Assembly: GCA_003134785.1 (NCBI GenBank)
Contig: PLCN01000002.1
Span: 496,219-560,218, forward strand
Direction of reading: 5' to 3'
DNA length: 64,000 bases
Source of the DNA: Spartobacteria bacterium
GTDB taxonomy: Bacteria; Verrucomicrobiota; Verrucomicrobiia; Chthoniobacterales; UBA10450
In this document: one piece after another, positions 44,660-53,592 of the stretch
How positions within the stretch are numbered: the first letter of the stretch is position 1
Layout: each line of letters opens with the position of its first letter
The notes under the pieces: generated by a model
The model's input: the letters and a program-made list of their open reading frames with translations, nothing else
What the model was told of the DNA's origin: nothing
Database searches by the model: none
Program-made: the position numbers and the translations under genes

Positions 44660-45463
44660 CTACAACCCATAATACTTCTTCAACCCCCAAACGCGCACGA
44701 GTTGCGGAAGAAAACGAAAGATGAACGGAGCGACGATTGCCTGAAACGAACCGCCCACCGTTACGCGCGGTGGGGGATTATCGGCGTCGATCACGCTGGC
44801 AATGCGACGCGCGACCAATTCGGGCTTGGGCGCAGCTTTCATGTTTCGATCGACCACCCGCCACGCGTGCTCGACCTGCGCGGTGTAACGGGCATCGCCG
44901 CCATCCGTCCTCGCGATGGCATCGTTAAAGTCGGTGCAGATATCGGCGGGCTGCAAATCGATGACGCGGATGTTTGATCCTTCGAGTTCGAGTTGCATCG
45001 TCATGGTAAAGGAAGCCATGGCAGCTTTCGCCGCGTTGTAAGCGCCCATGAATGGGACGGGGAGGCGTGAAGCCAGCGAGGTGACATTGATGATGCGTCC
45101 GCCGCCGTGGTGCCGCATCGAGGCCAGGGCGAGGCGGCAAAGCTCGATGTGGGCGAAGACGACCGTTTGAAATTGAATGTGCACGGCTTCCGTCGAGAGG
45201 AATTCCGCAGGTCCGAAATGTCCGCTGCCGGCGTTATTAATCACGATATCGAAATGACCCGCTTCACGGAGCGCGGCGATGAAGCACTGGCCTAACGACA
45301 CGTTGTCGCTGAGGTCGAGACGAACGGGATGCAGGCGCGGTAACGACGGGAGGCGTGCGATGTCCCGCGAAGTTCCCCAGACTTCATCGCCGCGGCCGGC
45401 CAGGAGTTTCGCGGTGGCGAGACCGATGCCCGCACTCGCGCCGGTAAGAAAAACGCGCTTCAT
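44660..45463 (-). CDS. Short-chain dehydrogenase, ketosphinganine-reductase-like
   Basis: 267 aa from ATG 45463. Classical SDR: cofactor motif TGASAGIG near residue 8, NNAGSG, catalytic Ser in NVTSLAS and Y-x3-K in AYNAAKAAM. The C-terminus ends in a hydrophobic stretch (FQAIVAPFIFRFLPQLVRVW) that could attach it to the membrane, as in 3-ketodihydrosphingosine reductases. It sits next to CDP-alcohol enzymes and within 10 kb of the oxoamine synthase, which supports a 3-keto reduction role, though the family is very broad. Confidence 0.75.
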   Translation of the reverse strand: MKRVFLTGASAGIGLATAKLLAGRGDEVWGTSRDIARLPSLPRLHPVRLDLSDNVSLGQCFIAALREAGHFDIVINNAGSGHFGPAEFLSTEAVHIQFQTVVFAHIELCRLALASMRHHGGGRIINVTSLASRLPVPFMGAYNAAKAAMASFTMTMQLELEGSNIRVIDLQPADICTDFNDAIARTDGGDARYTAQVEHAWRVVDRNMKAAPKPELVARRIASVIDADNPPPRVTVGGSFQAIVAPFIFRFLPQLVRVWGLKKYYGL

Positions 45464-45488
45464 GGAAGGAATTGTCGCGCCAATAAGT

Positions 45489-47018
45489 TCATGGCTCGGC
45501 CCCAGAGCGACGGTAATAGAACCACGCTCCACCGTAGACGAGGAGGAACGCAGCGCTGGCCATGACTTGACCCGCGGCGCCGTCGATCAGTGTGCGACAC
45601 AAAACTGCGGGCATGGCTGCAAGTAACGCAGCGATCAAAGGACGACCGATATCTCCCCAAGGATTGCGCCAGCGAAAGACCATTCGCAGCGCGCGATAAC
45701 GCAGAATTCCCTGGAGCACGTACGGAAGCAAAATGCCGAAGGCGGCGCCGGTCACGCCGAATCGGCTGATGAGCCACAGGTTCGCGCTCAGCGCGACGCC
45801 GCAGGTGATGATTGAATTCAGCAAATTCAATCGCGGCTTTTGCACCATGATCACAGTTTCGGCGAGGCTGACGAAGGCATTCGTGGCGCAGGCGATCGCC
45901 ACGATACCGAGCCACATCCCGCCCTGTTGAAACACGGGACCGTAAATCCCGAGGATGACGGAACCGCCCAGGACCATCACCGCTACGATCGGCAAGAGAA
46001 TCCAGAGCATCCATTGCGACACGCGCGAAAATGCGATGGCGGCATGCTCCTGGTCGCCGTCGACGGTGAGGCCGGCCACGATCGGTGCGAAGATGGGATT
46101 GAACGCCTGGTTAATTTTCCGAAGACCGCCGGCGACTTCTACGGCCGCGCCGTAAATGCCGAGCGTGGTTAGCGTCACACCGGGCGCGTGTCCGACAAAG
46201 CATCCCAGCATGACGACATCCAGACGGACGATGATGGCGTTGAGCAAATCATACGCGCTGATCGGCGCGGCGTAGGCCAGCAGCCTGCGGGCTTCCGCGC
46301 GGTAGGAAAGCGAGGTTGAGCGCGGCGGTGCGGAGCGAAAGAGCGACGCGGCCAGAAAGAGGGCGACTACCCCCGAAGCGCCCATCCCGACGATCACCGC
46401 GATTTCCGGCGCGAATGTCCTTAGCCCGAACCAAAGCGCTGCGAGAAATGCCAGCGTGGTGACGATCGTTTCCGTAATGCCGCGCGAGAAGATGTCATGC
46501 CGCATTACTTTCATTCCGCGCGACACAGCAGTGTTGATGCGATACAAAGCGACCACCGGCATCGCGCAAAACATGACTGAAAGTGCGGCGGCCATTTGCG
46601 GATCGAGGCCCAGCCGACGACCGAAAATCCGGACAAACGTGATCGAGATTCCCGCGAGAAGAGCGCATTGGAACACGCCGAGAAAAACGGCCAGGCGAAA
46701 GAGTGCGCGGCTGCGGGACCGATCGCGGGCTGCCTCGGCTCGCGCAATGAAGGTGATGATGGTGTCGTCGAGGCCGAAGACGCCGATCTTGCTCACGAGA
46801 TCCGTTGTGGCCCATGCAACGGAGAAAATGCCGAGCGCGGCAGGACCGAGCAGCCGGGCCACGAGGAAGGTGAAGATGCCTCGGAAATTCGAGGCGAGCA
46901 TCGCGATGAGGTTCGTCCACGCGCCGCGTTTCAATTCCGCTGCGTGATCGACGGACGCGTCTCGCTCCAAGTCCCCCGGCGGAAGGATGAGGCGCAACAG
47001 GGTTTCGGCGGCAGTCAT
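45489..47018 (-). CDS. MOP-superfamily flippase (Wzx-like), copy 1
   Basis: 509 aa from ATG 47018, with about 12-14 membrane helices. The polysaccharide-flippase signature lies in the N-terminal part (NFRGIFTFLVARLLGPAALG), with RGMKVMRHDIFSRG in the middle. It would flip a polyprenyl-linked sugar or lipid across the inner membrane. It is clearly paralogous to 51779-53338 (for example xFRGIFTFLVARLLG and GGLRK, then FxPIFAP in both). Followed by the SDR on the same strand and preceded by an ABC ATPase gene. Confidence 0.87.
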   Translation of the reverse strand: MTAAETLLRLILPPGDLERDASVDHAAELKRGAWTNLIAMLASNFRGIFTFLVARLLGPAALGIFSVAWATTDLVSKIGVFGLDDTIITFIARAEAARDRSRSRALFRLAVFLGVFQCALLAGISITFVRIFGRRLGLDPQMAAALSVMFCAMPVVALYRINTAVSRGMKVMRHDIFSRGITETIVTTLAFLAALWFGLRTFAPEIAVIVGMGASGVVALFLAASLFRSAPPRSTSLSYRAEARRLLAYAAPISAYDLLNAIIVRLDVVMLGCFVGHAPGVTLTTLGIYGAAVEVAGGLRKINQAFNPIFAPIVAGLTVDGDQEHAAIAFSRVSQWMLWILLPIVAVMVLGGSVILGIYGPVFQQGGMWLGIVAIACATNAFVSLAETVIMVQKPRLNLLNSIITCGVALSANLWLISRFGVTGAAFGILLPYVLQGILRYRALRMVFRWRNPWGDIGRPLIAALLAAMPAVLCRTLIDGAAGQVMASAAFLLVYGGAWFYYRRSGAEP

Positions 47019-47043
47019 GGAACGCAAGTGCCGAAACCCGAAT

Positions 47044-47748
47044 TCATCTGCGCCCGCGCGGATGGCTTCCGACGATCAATCCATCCTGCATCTCGTGAAT
47101 CCAATCGCACGCCTCGGCGATTTCAGGATTGTGCGTCACCAGCAACAAAGCCTTTCGCTCTTCCTGCACGACGCGTTGCAGCAGTTCAAAGGCGCGCCGT
47201 GAATTCGCGCTGTCGAGATTTCCAGTCGGCTCGTCCGCCAGAATCACGCTCGGATTATTGGCGAGCGCGCGCGCCACGGCCACACGCTGTTGTTCTCCGC
47301 CGGAGAGATGGCGGCTTGGCCGCTTCAACTTGCTGCCGAGCCCGACGGCATCGAGCAGGTGCTTGGATCGTTCATGCATCTCTGGTTCGCTCAGCGCAGC
47401 TAATCTCCGCATCGGGATCATCACATTTTCCTGCGCGGTAAAATCCTCGAGGAGAAAATGGAACTGGAAGATAAATCCCAGAAGTTCATTCCGTTTTTTT
47501 GCCAGAGCATCATCGACCAAATGAGAAACGGCCTCGCCTTCAATCGTGACCCAGCCGCTATCGGCCTGATCAAGCAATCCCAGGATATAAAGCAAAGTGC
47601 TCTTGCCGCAGCCGGACGGACCGACCACCGCATGCACGGTGCCGCGTTCGAGTTGCAGTGACACTCCGCGCAAGGCATGCACGCGCGAATCCTCCTCGCC
47701 CAGAAAGCGTTCGATGCCTTCGCAACTGAGCGAAACTTCGGCGTTCAT
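47044..47748 (-). CDS. ABC transporter ATP-binding protein (LolD/MacB type)
   Basis: 234 aa from ATG 47748; an extension to 47832 reads into the divergent promoter. Walker [10 protein letters not shown] (43-51), Q-loop [14 protein letters not shown], signature LSGGEQQR, Walker [10 protein letters not shown] and the H-loop in VTHNPE. The sequence belongs to the LolD/FtsE/MacB branch that partners with FtsX-type permeases. No permease is adjacent; the best candidate partner is the permease at 56061-57305, whose operon lacks an ATPase. A truncated duplicate lies at 53388-53523. Confidence 0.9.
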   Translation of the reverse strand: MNAEVSLSCEGIERFLGEEDSRVHALRGVSLQLERGTVHAVVGPSGCGKSTLLYILGLLDQADSGWVTIEGEAVSHLVDDALAKKRNELLGFIFQFHFLLEDFTAQENVMIPMRRLAALSEPEMHERSKHLLDAVGLGSKLKRPSRHLSGGEQQRVAVARALANNPSVILADEPTGNLDSANSRRAFELLQRVVQEERKALLLVTHNPEIAEACDWIHEMQDGLIVGSHPRGRR

Positions 47749-47811
47749 GAATTTTAAGGTAGCTTCACTCGCAACGGCAGTGAAACCTTTTTGCTCCGTC
47801 TCCTTCGCTTC

Positions 47812-49083
47812 ATGGAATCGTCGCGACCGCAATTAATCATCCTCGCTGACGCACCGGCCGCGTTTTGCAATCTTTTCGGTATTTCGCTTCTGGAGCGGCT
47901 GCTTCGGGTCGCGCAACGGCTCGGGTTCCGCGAAGCCATCATCGTTTCGAATTCGCCGGAAGAGATGGCGACCCATCTGGCGAAACCGTCATGGGCGCGC
48001 GCGGATGTGGCGTTGAATTTCCGTCCGCGAAATGCGGCCGGCGTGCGAGTGAGCGAAGTGGCGACCGGCGCCAGCCACATCCTGATTGTCTCTGCCGGAT
48101 TTTATTATGACGCGCGGTTGTTGATAACGATGGCCAAACAAACCATGACAACGATGCTGATCGATTCCGCTCCGCCTCCGGAATGCCTGGGGTTATGGAA
48201 AAATCAGGGCGGCGTTTTCCGCGCGGCCGCGTTGCTGGAAGGAGATTGGCTCTCGCGCCAGGATCACACGGCTGCGTTGATGGATCAGCTTTCCTCCGAC
48301 GCCGGCACCGGGCGAATCGAAGTTTGCGATGCGGCGCGACAGCCAACTTACGTGATGCCGCTGCGCAAGCACGTGCGGCCGGTCTTTTTTCCTGCCCCAT
48401 CGCCGAATCTCATTTCGCTGGCCGAACGATTCCCGCGCCAGGCAGCGCAGAACGGAACATTGGATTTTCCTGGTTGGGTTGACGCCCCGATCGAGAACTG
48501 GATCGTTGCGCGCCTTTGCCTGACCTCGATCAGGCCCAATCAAATCACATTTGTGACCGCACTGATCGGCCTGCTCGTCACGGCCCTTTTCGCTACGGGC
48601 TATCTTTGGCTCGGGCTGGCGTTCGGTTTCGCGGTCGAGGTGCTGGATGGCGTGGATGGGAAATTGGCGCGGACGAAAGTCGAGACGACCGCGGCGGGGG
48701 ACTGGGAGCACGTGGTCGATTACTGCATCGAGCTATCCTGGTGGACGGCGCTCGCGTATCATTTTCACGCGGAGAATCTGCGTTCCGCTTACTGGCTGCT
48801 CCTCCTCCTCGTCGGCTCGGACTTGGTCGATCGCCTCGCGAAACGCGCTGTGAAAAAGAAAGTCGGACGCAATCTGGACGACGTTTCGAATTTCGATCGC
48901 TTCGTCCGGTGCATTGGCAGCCGGCGTAATATCAATATCTGGATCTTCGCTGCAGCTCTCGCCCTCGGCGATGCCGCGAATGGATTTGTTCTGATTTGCT
49001 GGTGGATGGCTGCGACGGCGGCGTCGCATGTTATCCGCGCGTTGCAGATCCCGTTCTCCCCAAACGGAAGAGACCCGCGCTAA
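47812..49083 (+). CDS. CDP-alcohol phosphotransferase, variant motif, with nucleotidyltransferase-like N-terminus
   Basis: 423 aa from ATG 47812 (TTG 47791 possible). Residues 1-215 resemble a nucleotidyltransferase fold without its P-loop; residues 220-423 are a membrane phosphotransferase. The motif starts canonically (D279-GV-DGKLAR287, G296), but the usual Asp at +4 and +8 are His300 and Tyr304, with Asp303 and Glu307 nearby (GDWEHVVDYCIE). I recall a CDP-alcohol phosphotransferase subgroup with such an EH-x2-D-x3-E pattern, so it may be a distinct active subfamily rather than a dead enzyme. Its stop overlaps the convergent radical SAM stop. Confidence 0.78.
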   Translation: MESSRPQLIILADAPAAFCNLFGISLLERLLRVAQRLGFREAIIVSNSPEEMATHLAKPSWARADVALNFRPRNAAGVRVSEVATGASHILIVSAGFYYDARLLITMAKQTMTTMLIDSAPPPECLGLWKNQGGVFRAAALLEGDWLSRQDHTAALMDQLSSDAGTGRIEVCDAARQPTYVMPLRKHVRPVFFPAPSPNLISLAERFPRQAAQNGTLDFPGWVDAPIENWIVARLCLTSIRPNQITFVTALIGLLVTALFATGYLWLGLAFGFAVEVLDGVDGKLARTKVETTAAGDWEHVVDYCIELSWWTALAYHFHAENLRSAYWLLLLLVGSDLVDRLAKRAVKKKVGRNLDDVSNFDRFVRCIGSRRNINIWIFAAALALGDAANGFVLICWWMAATAASHVIRALQIPFSPNGRDPR

Positions 49084-50153
49084 GAAACCGCCGCTGGCTG
49101 CGGTGGTTGGGTTGGTCCGCTCGCTTCGGTTCGGCTAACCGCCTGCTTGATCAAACCGGGAATGCGTCTGGCGCGGGAGACGATCTCCTTCGTGATCACG
49201 CTCGCCGGTTTTTGCACGAGCAGCGAAGTGCTCACTGCGCAGTAAACGCCACACCCTTCCTGGCAGCTTTTCTTGCGATTGTTCGCATACAGATCATCGA
49301 GCGTGATGTCCATGATGTGCTTGTCGGTGTGCACCATGCTGCAAATCCAAAATTTCCCCTGCGCAGAAACGAAGAAAAGTTTGTAGCCGGCGTTGCAGGT
49401 CCACTCGACCGGCTCGTTGCGCAAAAGACTTTTCTGGTAGCTCAGGATCGCTTCGTTGGTATGGATTTTTTCGCCGTGGCGTTTTCGCTCGATCATTGAG
49501 TCGACGAACTCTTCGAGCTCTTCCTTCGAGCCGCGCGCCACACGGTAGCGGCTGAGCGGATCGGCATGGACGAGACGCACCTCAGTCGGGATACCCCGCG
49601 ACAGTCCGGTTTCCAAGACGGCTTTTGATTCCGGAAGTGTGTCCGCGCAGATCACGCCGGTGATGTGCAGGCTGATTTTGGAATCCTTGAAGTAATCGAG
49701 CTTCGGCAAAATCGTCTTGAACGATTTCTTCGTGATCGCACTCGGTGTCATGCGATCGACGCTGATCTGCATCACTTGCAGCCCAGCATCTTCCAGCTCC
49801 TTCAGCAGCTTGCGTGTGAGCAGAAACCCGTTGGTCGTTAGGCTGGTGGCAAATCCGAGTTCGCGGCAGTAGCGAACGATTTCGACCACGTCTGGGTACA
49901 GCAACGGCTCGCCGCCGACCAAGGCGATTCGCATTGTTCCAAGATCGCGGATTTTACGGATCCAGAGTTTGAGGTCTTCGAGTTTCGGATGCGGCTTCGA
50001 GTTATCGTACTCGGTGCAGTAAGAGCAATCGAGATTGCACTTATCGGTCAGATAGAGGCTGCACTGAAGAGGCTTGCGGTCGAAAATGCGCTTGCCGGAT
50101 TCGAGCAGATTGTAGCCGGAAAATTCGCGGCCGATTTTATCGAGCAGGTTCAT
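49080..50153 (-). CDS. Radical SAM enzyme with extra C-terminal cysteines
   Basis: 357 aa. The [4Fe-4S]-SAM motif is C39-x3-C43-x2-C46 (CNLDCSYC), followed by VGGEPLLYPD and a TIM-barrel core. The C-terminal third has further Cys (WTCNAGYK, FWICSMVH, CQEGCGVYC) in a SPASM/twitch-like arrangement that would bind another cluster. Reaction unknown. It is convergent with a CDP-alcohol phosphotransferase and next to sugar-polymer genes, so a lipid or sugar modification is likely, but a maturation role cannot be excluded. A degraded copy of its 3' end is at 53593-53688. Confidence 0.85.
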   Translation of the reverse strand: MNLLDKIGREFSGYNLLESGKRIFDRKPLQCSLYLTDKCNLDCSYCTEYDNSKPHPKLEDLKLWIRKIRDLGTMRIALVGGEPLLYPDVVEIVRYCRELGFATSLTTNGFLLTRKLLKELEDAGLQVMQISVDRMTPSAITKKSFKTILPKLDYFKDSKISLHITGVICADTLPESKAVLETGLSRGIPTEVRLVHADPLSRYRVARGSKEELEEFVDSMIERKRHGEKIHTNEAILSYQKSLLRNEPVEWTCNAGYKLFFVSAQGKFWICSMVHTDKHIMDITLDDLYANNRKKSCQEGCGVYCAVSTSLLVQKPASVITKEIVSRARRIPGLIKQAVSRTEASGPTQPPQPAAVS

Positions 50154-50646
50154 GCAGTCCCCAAGTGGAGTTCGACATTACGGGGCGTGTCCCCCACTGT
50201 CAGCTCTAATCTCCATCCGGAAAGCATCACGTCCAAGACGAACAAATCATGCCGGCCCCAGGCCCGATCGGGTCGAGGGCCTGGGCGTTTTCATAGAAAG
50301 CCCGACTTATTCCGCCGGGTCGCGTTTCATCGCCGTGACTTGCCGCGGAGACCATCGACCGAAGCACGGCCACAACAGAGCTAACGGTGGGATGACCGGC
50401 AGATTACATTATTGCAGGGTTCTGAACGAGGCGATCGCTCTTCGGTCGAACCGCTGATGATAATAGTCCGCACCTCGGCACAAGGCGAAACGCCGGGCAC
50501 CCAGGCGAAAGAAACCGCCGGGGATCGCTCGACGAAATGAATCGAAACCTGGTGTTGCCGTTCGCGCGGTGGCCATCATCGAGAAGGCGCACCATCGCAT
50601 CTCGAAAGAAATCCCCTCTTGATTCCGCCCGAGGAAAACCGGTGCA
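50154..50646. other. 493-bp divergent intergenic region with one hairpin
   Basis: Lies between radical SAM (minus) and GT4 (plus). Contains a 9-bp stem CCCAGGCCC / GGGCCTGGG (50257-50285) followed by CGTTTTC, terminator-like on the plus strand although no plus-strand gene precedes it. ATTACATTATTGCAGG at 50404-50419 resembles the motif upstream of the two giant genes. No coding sequence is supported. Confidence 0.5.
50257..50285 (+). terminator. Terminator-like hairpin in a divergent region
   Basis: Perfect 9-bp GC-rich stem with an 11-nt loop and a short T-run after it (GTTTTC). With no upstream plus-strand gene it may end a small leader or antisense transcript, or be chance. Confidence 0.35.
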
Positions 50647-51774
50647 GTGAAATCTGGAAAATCAATCACCGTCGCGATCGACGCGAGATACGTGCAGGAA
50701 AAACCGAGCGGCATCGGCGTTTATGTGAAAGCTCTTGTGAGCCGTTTGCCGGATGATGGACCTTCGGACCGCTTTCTTTTCTGGGCGCATCGCCTTGCGT
50801 CGCGTCCGCTTTCGCCGGCCTCAAACACGTCCGAGGTAACTGTCAGGCCTGGCCCGAATTCGCCCTTGACCACATGGTGGCCGGAACACTTTGCCTCCTT
50901 GACCGGGATCGATGTTTTTCACAGCCCGCACAACCTGCTGCCGCGAAACGTAAAATGCGCCAGCGTTGTGACCGTCCACGATTTGATGGCGCTGGAACGT
51001 CCCGACCTTCACCTTCATGGTGTGGAGCGATGGTCTTACTACACGGGTGCGGTCTGGCGTGCGTTGCGCGAGGCGACGTTTGTGATTGCGCCGAGCCAGG
51101 CGACGGCCGATCGCATTTGCGCAATGATGCCGGCGGCCGCAACGCGCGTAATCGTTATTTGGGAAGCAGCCGACGACTGTTTTCGACCGGGGGAGGATCT
51201 TTCCGCTGCGCAAAAACGCGCCGCGTCGCTTCTTGCTGGAGACTGGCCATATCTTCTCGTGGTCGGTGCGAATGTTCCGACAAAGCGGCACGATCTCGCT
51301 CTCGAAGCGTTCGCCGCCGCCGCCCCGCCGCCGTGGCGTCTCGTTTTTGTCCAGCGGCGAAAGAAGAGCGAGCGGCTTATGCGCCGCGGCCGCGATTTGC
51401 ACATCGAGGACCGGCTTATCTGGCATGAGGCAATCGCGCTGGAAGATCTGGTCGTGCTTTTGCAGGGGGCAGAGGCGTTGATTCAGCCGTCGGTCTATGA
51501 AGGTTTCGGTTTGCCCGTCCTCGAGGCAATGGCGTGCGGCTGTCCGGTGATCTGCAGCGACATTCCAGCGTTACGCGAGATCACCGCCGGCGCGGCATTA
51601 CTCGTTAGGCCGGAGGAGCTGGAGTCGCTGGCCTCCGCGCTTCGTCAACTGATCGCGGCACCCGAGCTGCGCTGCTCCCTCGCCGGGCAAGGGCTGGCGC
51701 GGGCGTGCGCATTTTCTTGGAATCGTTGCGCGCGCGAGACGCTGGAAGTTTATCGTGCGGCGGCTGCGCGTTGA
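50647..51774 (+). CDS. Glycosyltransferase family 4 protein
   Basis: 375 aa, GT-B fold, from GTG 50647. N-terminal DARYVQEKPSGIGVYV loop, mid-protein VTVHDLMALERPD, nucleotide-sugar site with YEGFGLPVLEAMACGCPVICS (the E-x7-E motif) and ITAGAALLVRPEE. It transfers a sugar from an NDP-sugar to a lipid-linked or surface glycan at the cytosolic face. The following flippase gene starts 4 nt after its stop, so the pair forms an operon. Confidence 0.9.
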   Translation: MKSGKSITVAIDARYVQEKPSGIGVYVKALVSRLPDDGPSDRFLFWAHRLASRPLSPASNTSEVTVRPGPNSPLTTWWPEHFASLTGIDVFHSPHNLLPRNVKCASVVTVHDLMALERPDLHLHGVERWSYYTGAVWRALREATFVIAPSQATADRICAMMPAAATRVIVIWEAADDCFRPGEDLSAAQKRAASLLAGDWPYLLVVGANVPTKRHDLALEAFAAAAPPPWRLVFVQRRKKSERLMRRGRDLHIEDRLIWHEAIALEDLVVLLQGAEALIQPSVYEGFGLPVLEAMACGCPVICSDIPALREITAGAALLVRPEELESLASALRQLIAAPELRCSLAGQGLARACAFSWNRCARETLEVYRAAAAR

Positions 51775-51778
51775 CCGT

Positions 51779-53338
51779 ATGCCTGGGACCACCGTTCAAC
51801 TAGCCGAGAGCGCCGCCCACGAATCGGCTTCGCGCGGCGCGCTCCTGGCGCGGGGCGCCTTTTTCAACACGATCGCTTTTCTCAGCTCGAACCTGCGGGG
51901 TATTTTCACCTTTCTCGTCGCCCGCCTCCTTGGAAGCGAAGCTTTGGGCATATTTGGGATTGCGTGGGCGACGATGGATCTCACGAGCAAGTTCGGCGCG
52001 TTGGGGCTGGATCAAAGCGCGGTCGCGTTCGTGGCGAAATGTGAAGCGGCCGGGGATCGCTCCGGCAGTCGAAAGATCAGGCAGGCAGCGTTGCGAATCT
52101 CGATCTGGAGCAGCGTCCTCGTCGCATTGGTTGGATCGTTTTTCGTCTGGCAGGTCGGACCGCATTTCATCTCGCGCCCGGAATTGCCGCGCGCCATTGC
52201 TCTGATCCTCCTCGCCATTCCCGGCATGGTGCTTTACCGGGTGAGCAACGCGCTTTCCCGGGGCATGGCGATCATGCACCACGACATTTATTCACGCGGC
52301 CTGACGGAAAGCCTCGGCACCGCGGCCGCGTTGCTTCTCGCCATGCTTGCCGGAATGAGGCAGCTCGCCCCGGAAATGGCCGTGATCGGCGGGACGCTCG
52401 CTTCGGGACTGGTCGCCTTCACCTTGATGCGACGCCTGTTCATCCCGCTTCCTTCTTCGGGTGCGGTCAATGAGGCGAACCTGATCCCCAAGCTGCTGCG
52501 CAATTCAGCCCCGATTGCGCTCTACGATTTTCTCAACATCGCCCTGATGCATCTCGATGTGCTCATTCTTGGCACATTCATCGGCCGCGCTCCCGGCGTG
52601 ACCCTGGAAACGGTCGGCATCTATGCGGCGGCCGTGCAGCTCAGCGGCGGGTTGCGCAAAGTCAGCCAGATCTTTACCCCGATCTTCGCTCCAGTCATCG
52701 CGCCCAAGATCTTCAGCGGAAAAATACCGGAAGCCGAACAGAGCTTTGGTTATCTCGCTCGCTGGATGCTGGCGCTTCTGCTGCCGACCGTTGCCGTCTT
52801 TGCGCTCGCCGGGAGTGCGATCATGACCATCTTTGGTCCTGGCTTTGCTGCCGGAGGTTCCTGGGCGGCGATTCTTGCCGTCGCCTGCGCGACCAACGCG
52901 TTCGTCAGCCTGGGCGAGACCATCCTGATGATCGACAGTCCGCACCTTAACCTACTCAATTCCGCGATCGCCTTGGCCACCGCGATCGGGCTCTGCTTGC
53001 TGTTGATTCCGGTGCTTGGTCCGCTCGGTGCCGCCCTCGGCATTCTTGCTCCTTATTGCGTCCACGGATTGCTGCGCGGACTTGAGATCACGCATTTTCT
53101 TCACTGGCGTTGGCCCTGGCGCGCGATGATGAAACCGTGGTGGGCCGCGCTCGTGCCGCTTCCGTTTAGCTTGTTGGTGCGCCTCTGCTGGCACGGAACG
53201 ATTTTCGAACTCGGCGCGGCTCTCCTTTACCTGGGCGGCTACTTTATCATGTGGCGCATCATCGGGCTCGATCCCACAGATCGCGCGATCCTCGATCATC
53301 TTTTCAAAAAGAAAGCCACCGCGCCTGTCTCGCCGTAA
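51779..53338 (+). CDS. MOP-superfamily flippase (Wzx-like), copy 2
   Basis: 519 aa from ATG 51779. About 12-14 membrane helices. It shares long conserved stretches with the flippase at 45489-47018 (NLRGIFTFLVARLLG, GIAWATMDLTSKFG, RGMAIMHHDIYSRG, GGLRKVSQIFTPIFAP), so the two are paralogs, here on the opposite strand. It probably moves the product of the preceding GT4 enzyme across the membrane. Just downstream lies the remnant of a duplicated ABC gene. Confidence 0.87.
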   Translation: MPGTTVQLAESAAHESASRGALLARGAFFNTIAFLSSNLRGIFTFLVARLLGSEALGIFGIAWATMDLTSKFGALGLDQSAVAFVAKCEAAGDRSGSRKIRQAALRISIWSSVLVALVGSFFVWQVGPHFISRPELPRAIALILLAIPGMVLYRVSNALSRGMAIMHHDIYSRGLTESLGTAAALLLAMLAGMRQLAPEMAVIGGTLASGLVAFTLMRRLFIPLPSSGAVNEANLIPKLLRNSAPIALYDFLNIALMHLDVLILGTFIGRAPGVTLETVGIYAAAVQLSGGLRKVSQIFTPIFAPVIAPKIFSGKIPEAEQSFGYLARWMLALLLPTVAVFALAGSAIMTIFGPGFAAGGSWAAILAVACATNAFVSLGETILMIDSPHLNLLNSAIALATAIGLCLLLIPVLGPLGAALGILAPYCVHGLLRGLEITHFLHWRWPWRAMMKPWWAALVPLPFSLLVRLCWHGTIFELGAALLYLGGYFIMWRIIGLDPTDRAILDHLFKKKATAPVSP

Positions 53339-53387
53339 AAAGGAAACCGGTTCCGTCTAGCTTCGCATAGGGCATTTGCGATGAGCG

Positions 53388-53523
53388 CCGAGGGGCCGAC
53401 GACCGCGCGCACGGTGCCGCGCTCGAGCTGGAGCGACACCCCGCGCAAGGTGTGCACGCGTGAGCCTTCCTCGCCGAGGTAGCGCTGGATTCCCTCGCAG
53501 CTGAGCGAAACTTCGGCATTCAT
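53388..53523 (-). pseudogene. Truncated copy of the ABC ATPase gene (N-terminal 45 codons)
   Basis: Minus-strand translation from ATG 53523 reads [19 protein letters not shown], nearly identical to the intact ATPase at 47044-47748 through VVGPS. The frame then leaves the homology inside the Walker A loop. The DNA match extends a few nt upstream (CATGAATTTTAAGGTA in both). It cannot make a working ATPase. Confidence 0.85.
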
Positions 53524-53592
53524 GAATTTTAAGGTACCCGCCCACGCCTCAGGCTGCGCCGCCTCAGTTGACTCAGGCGGAGCTCGCGAGCT

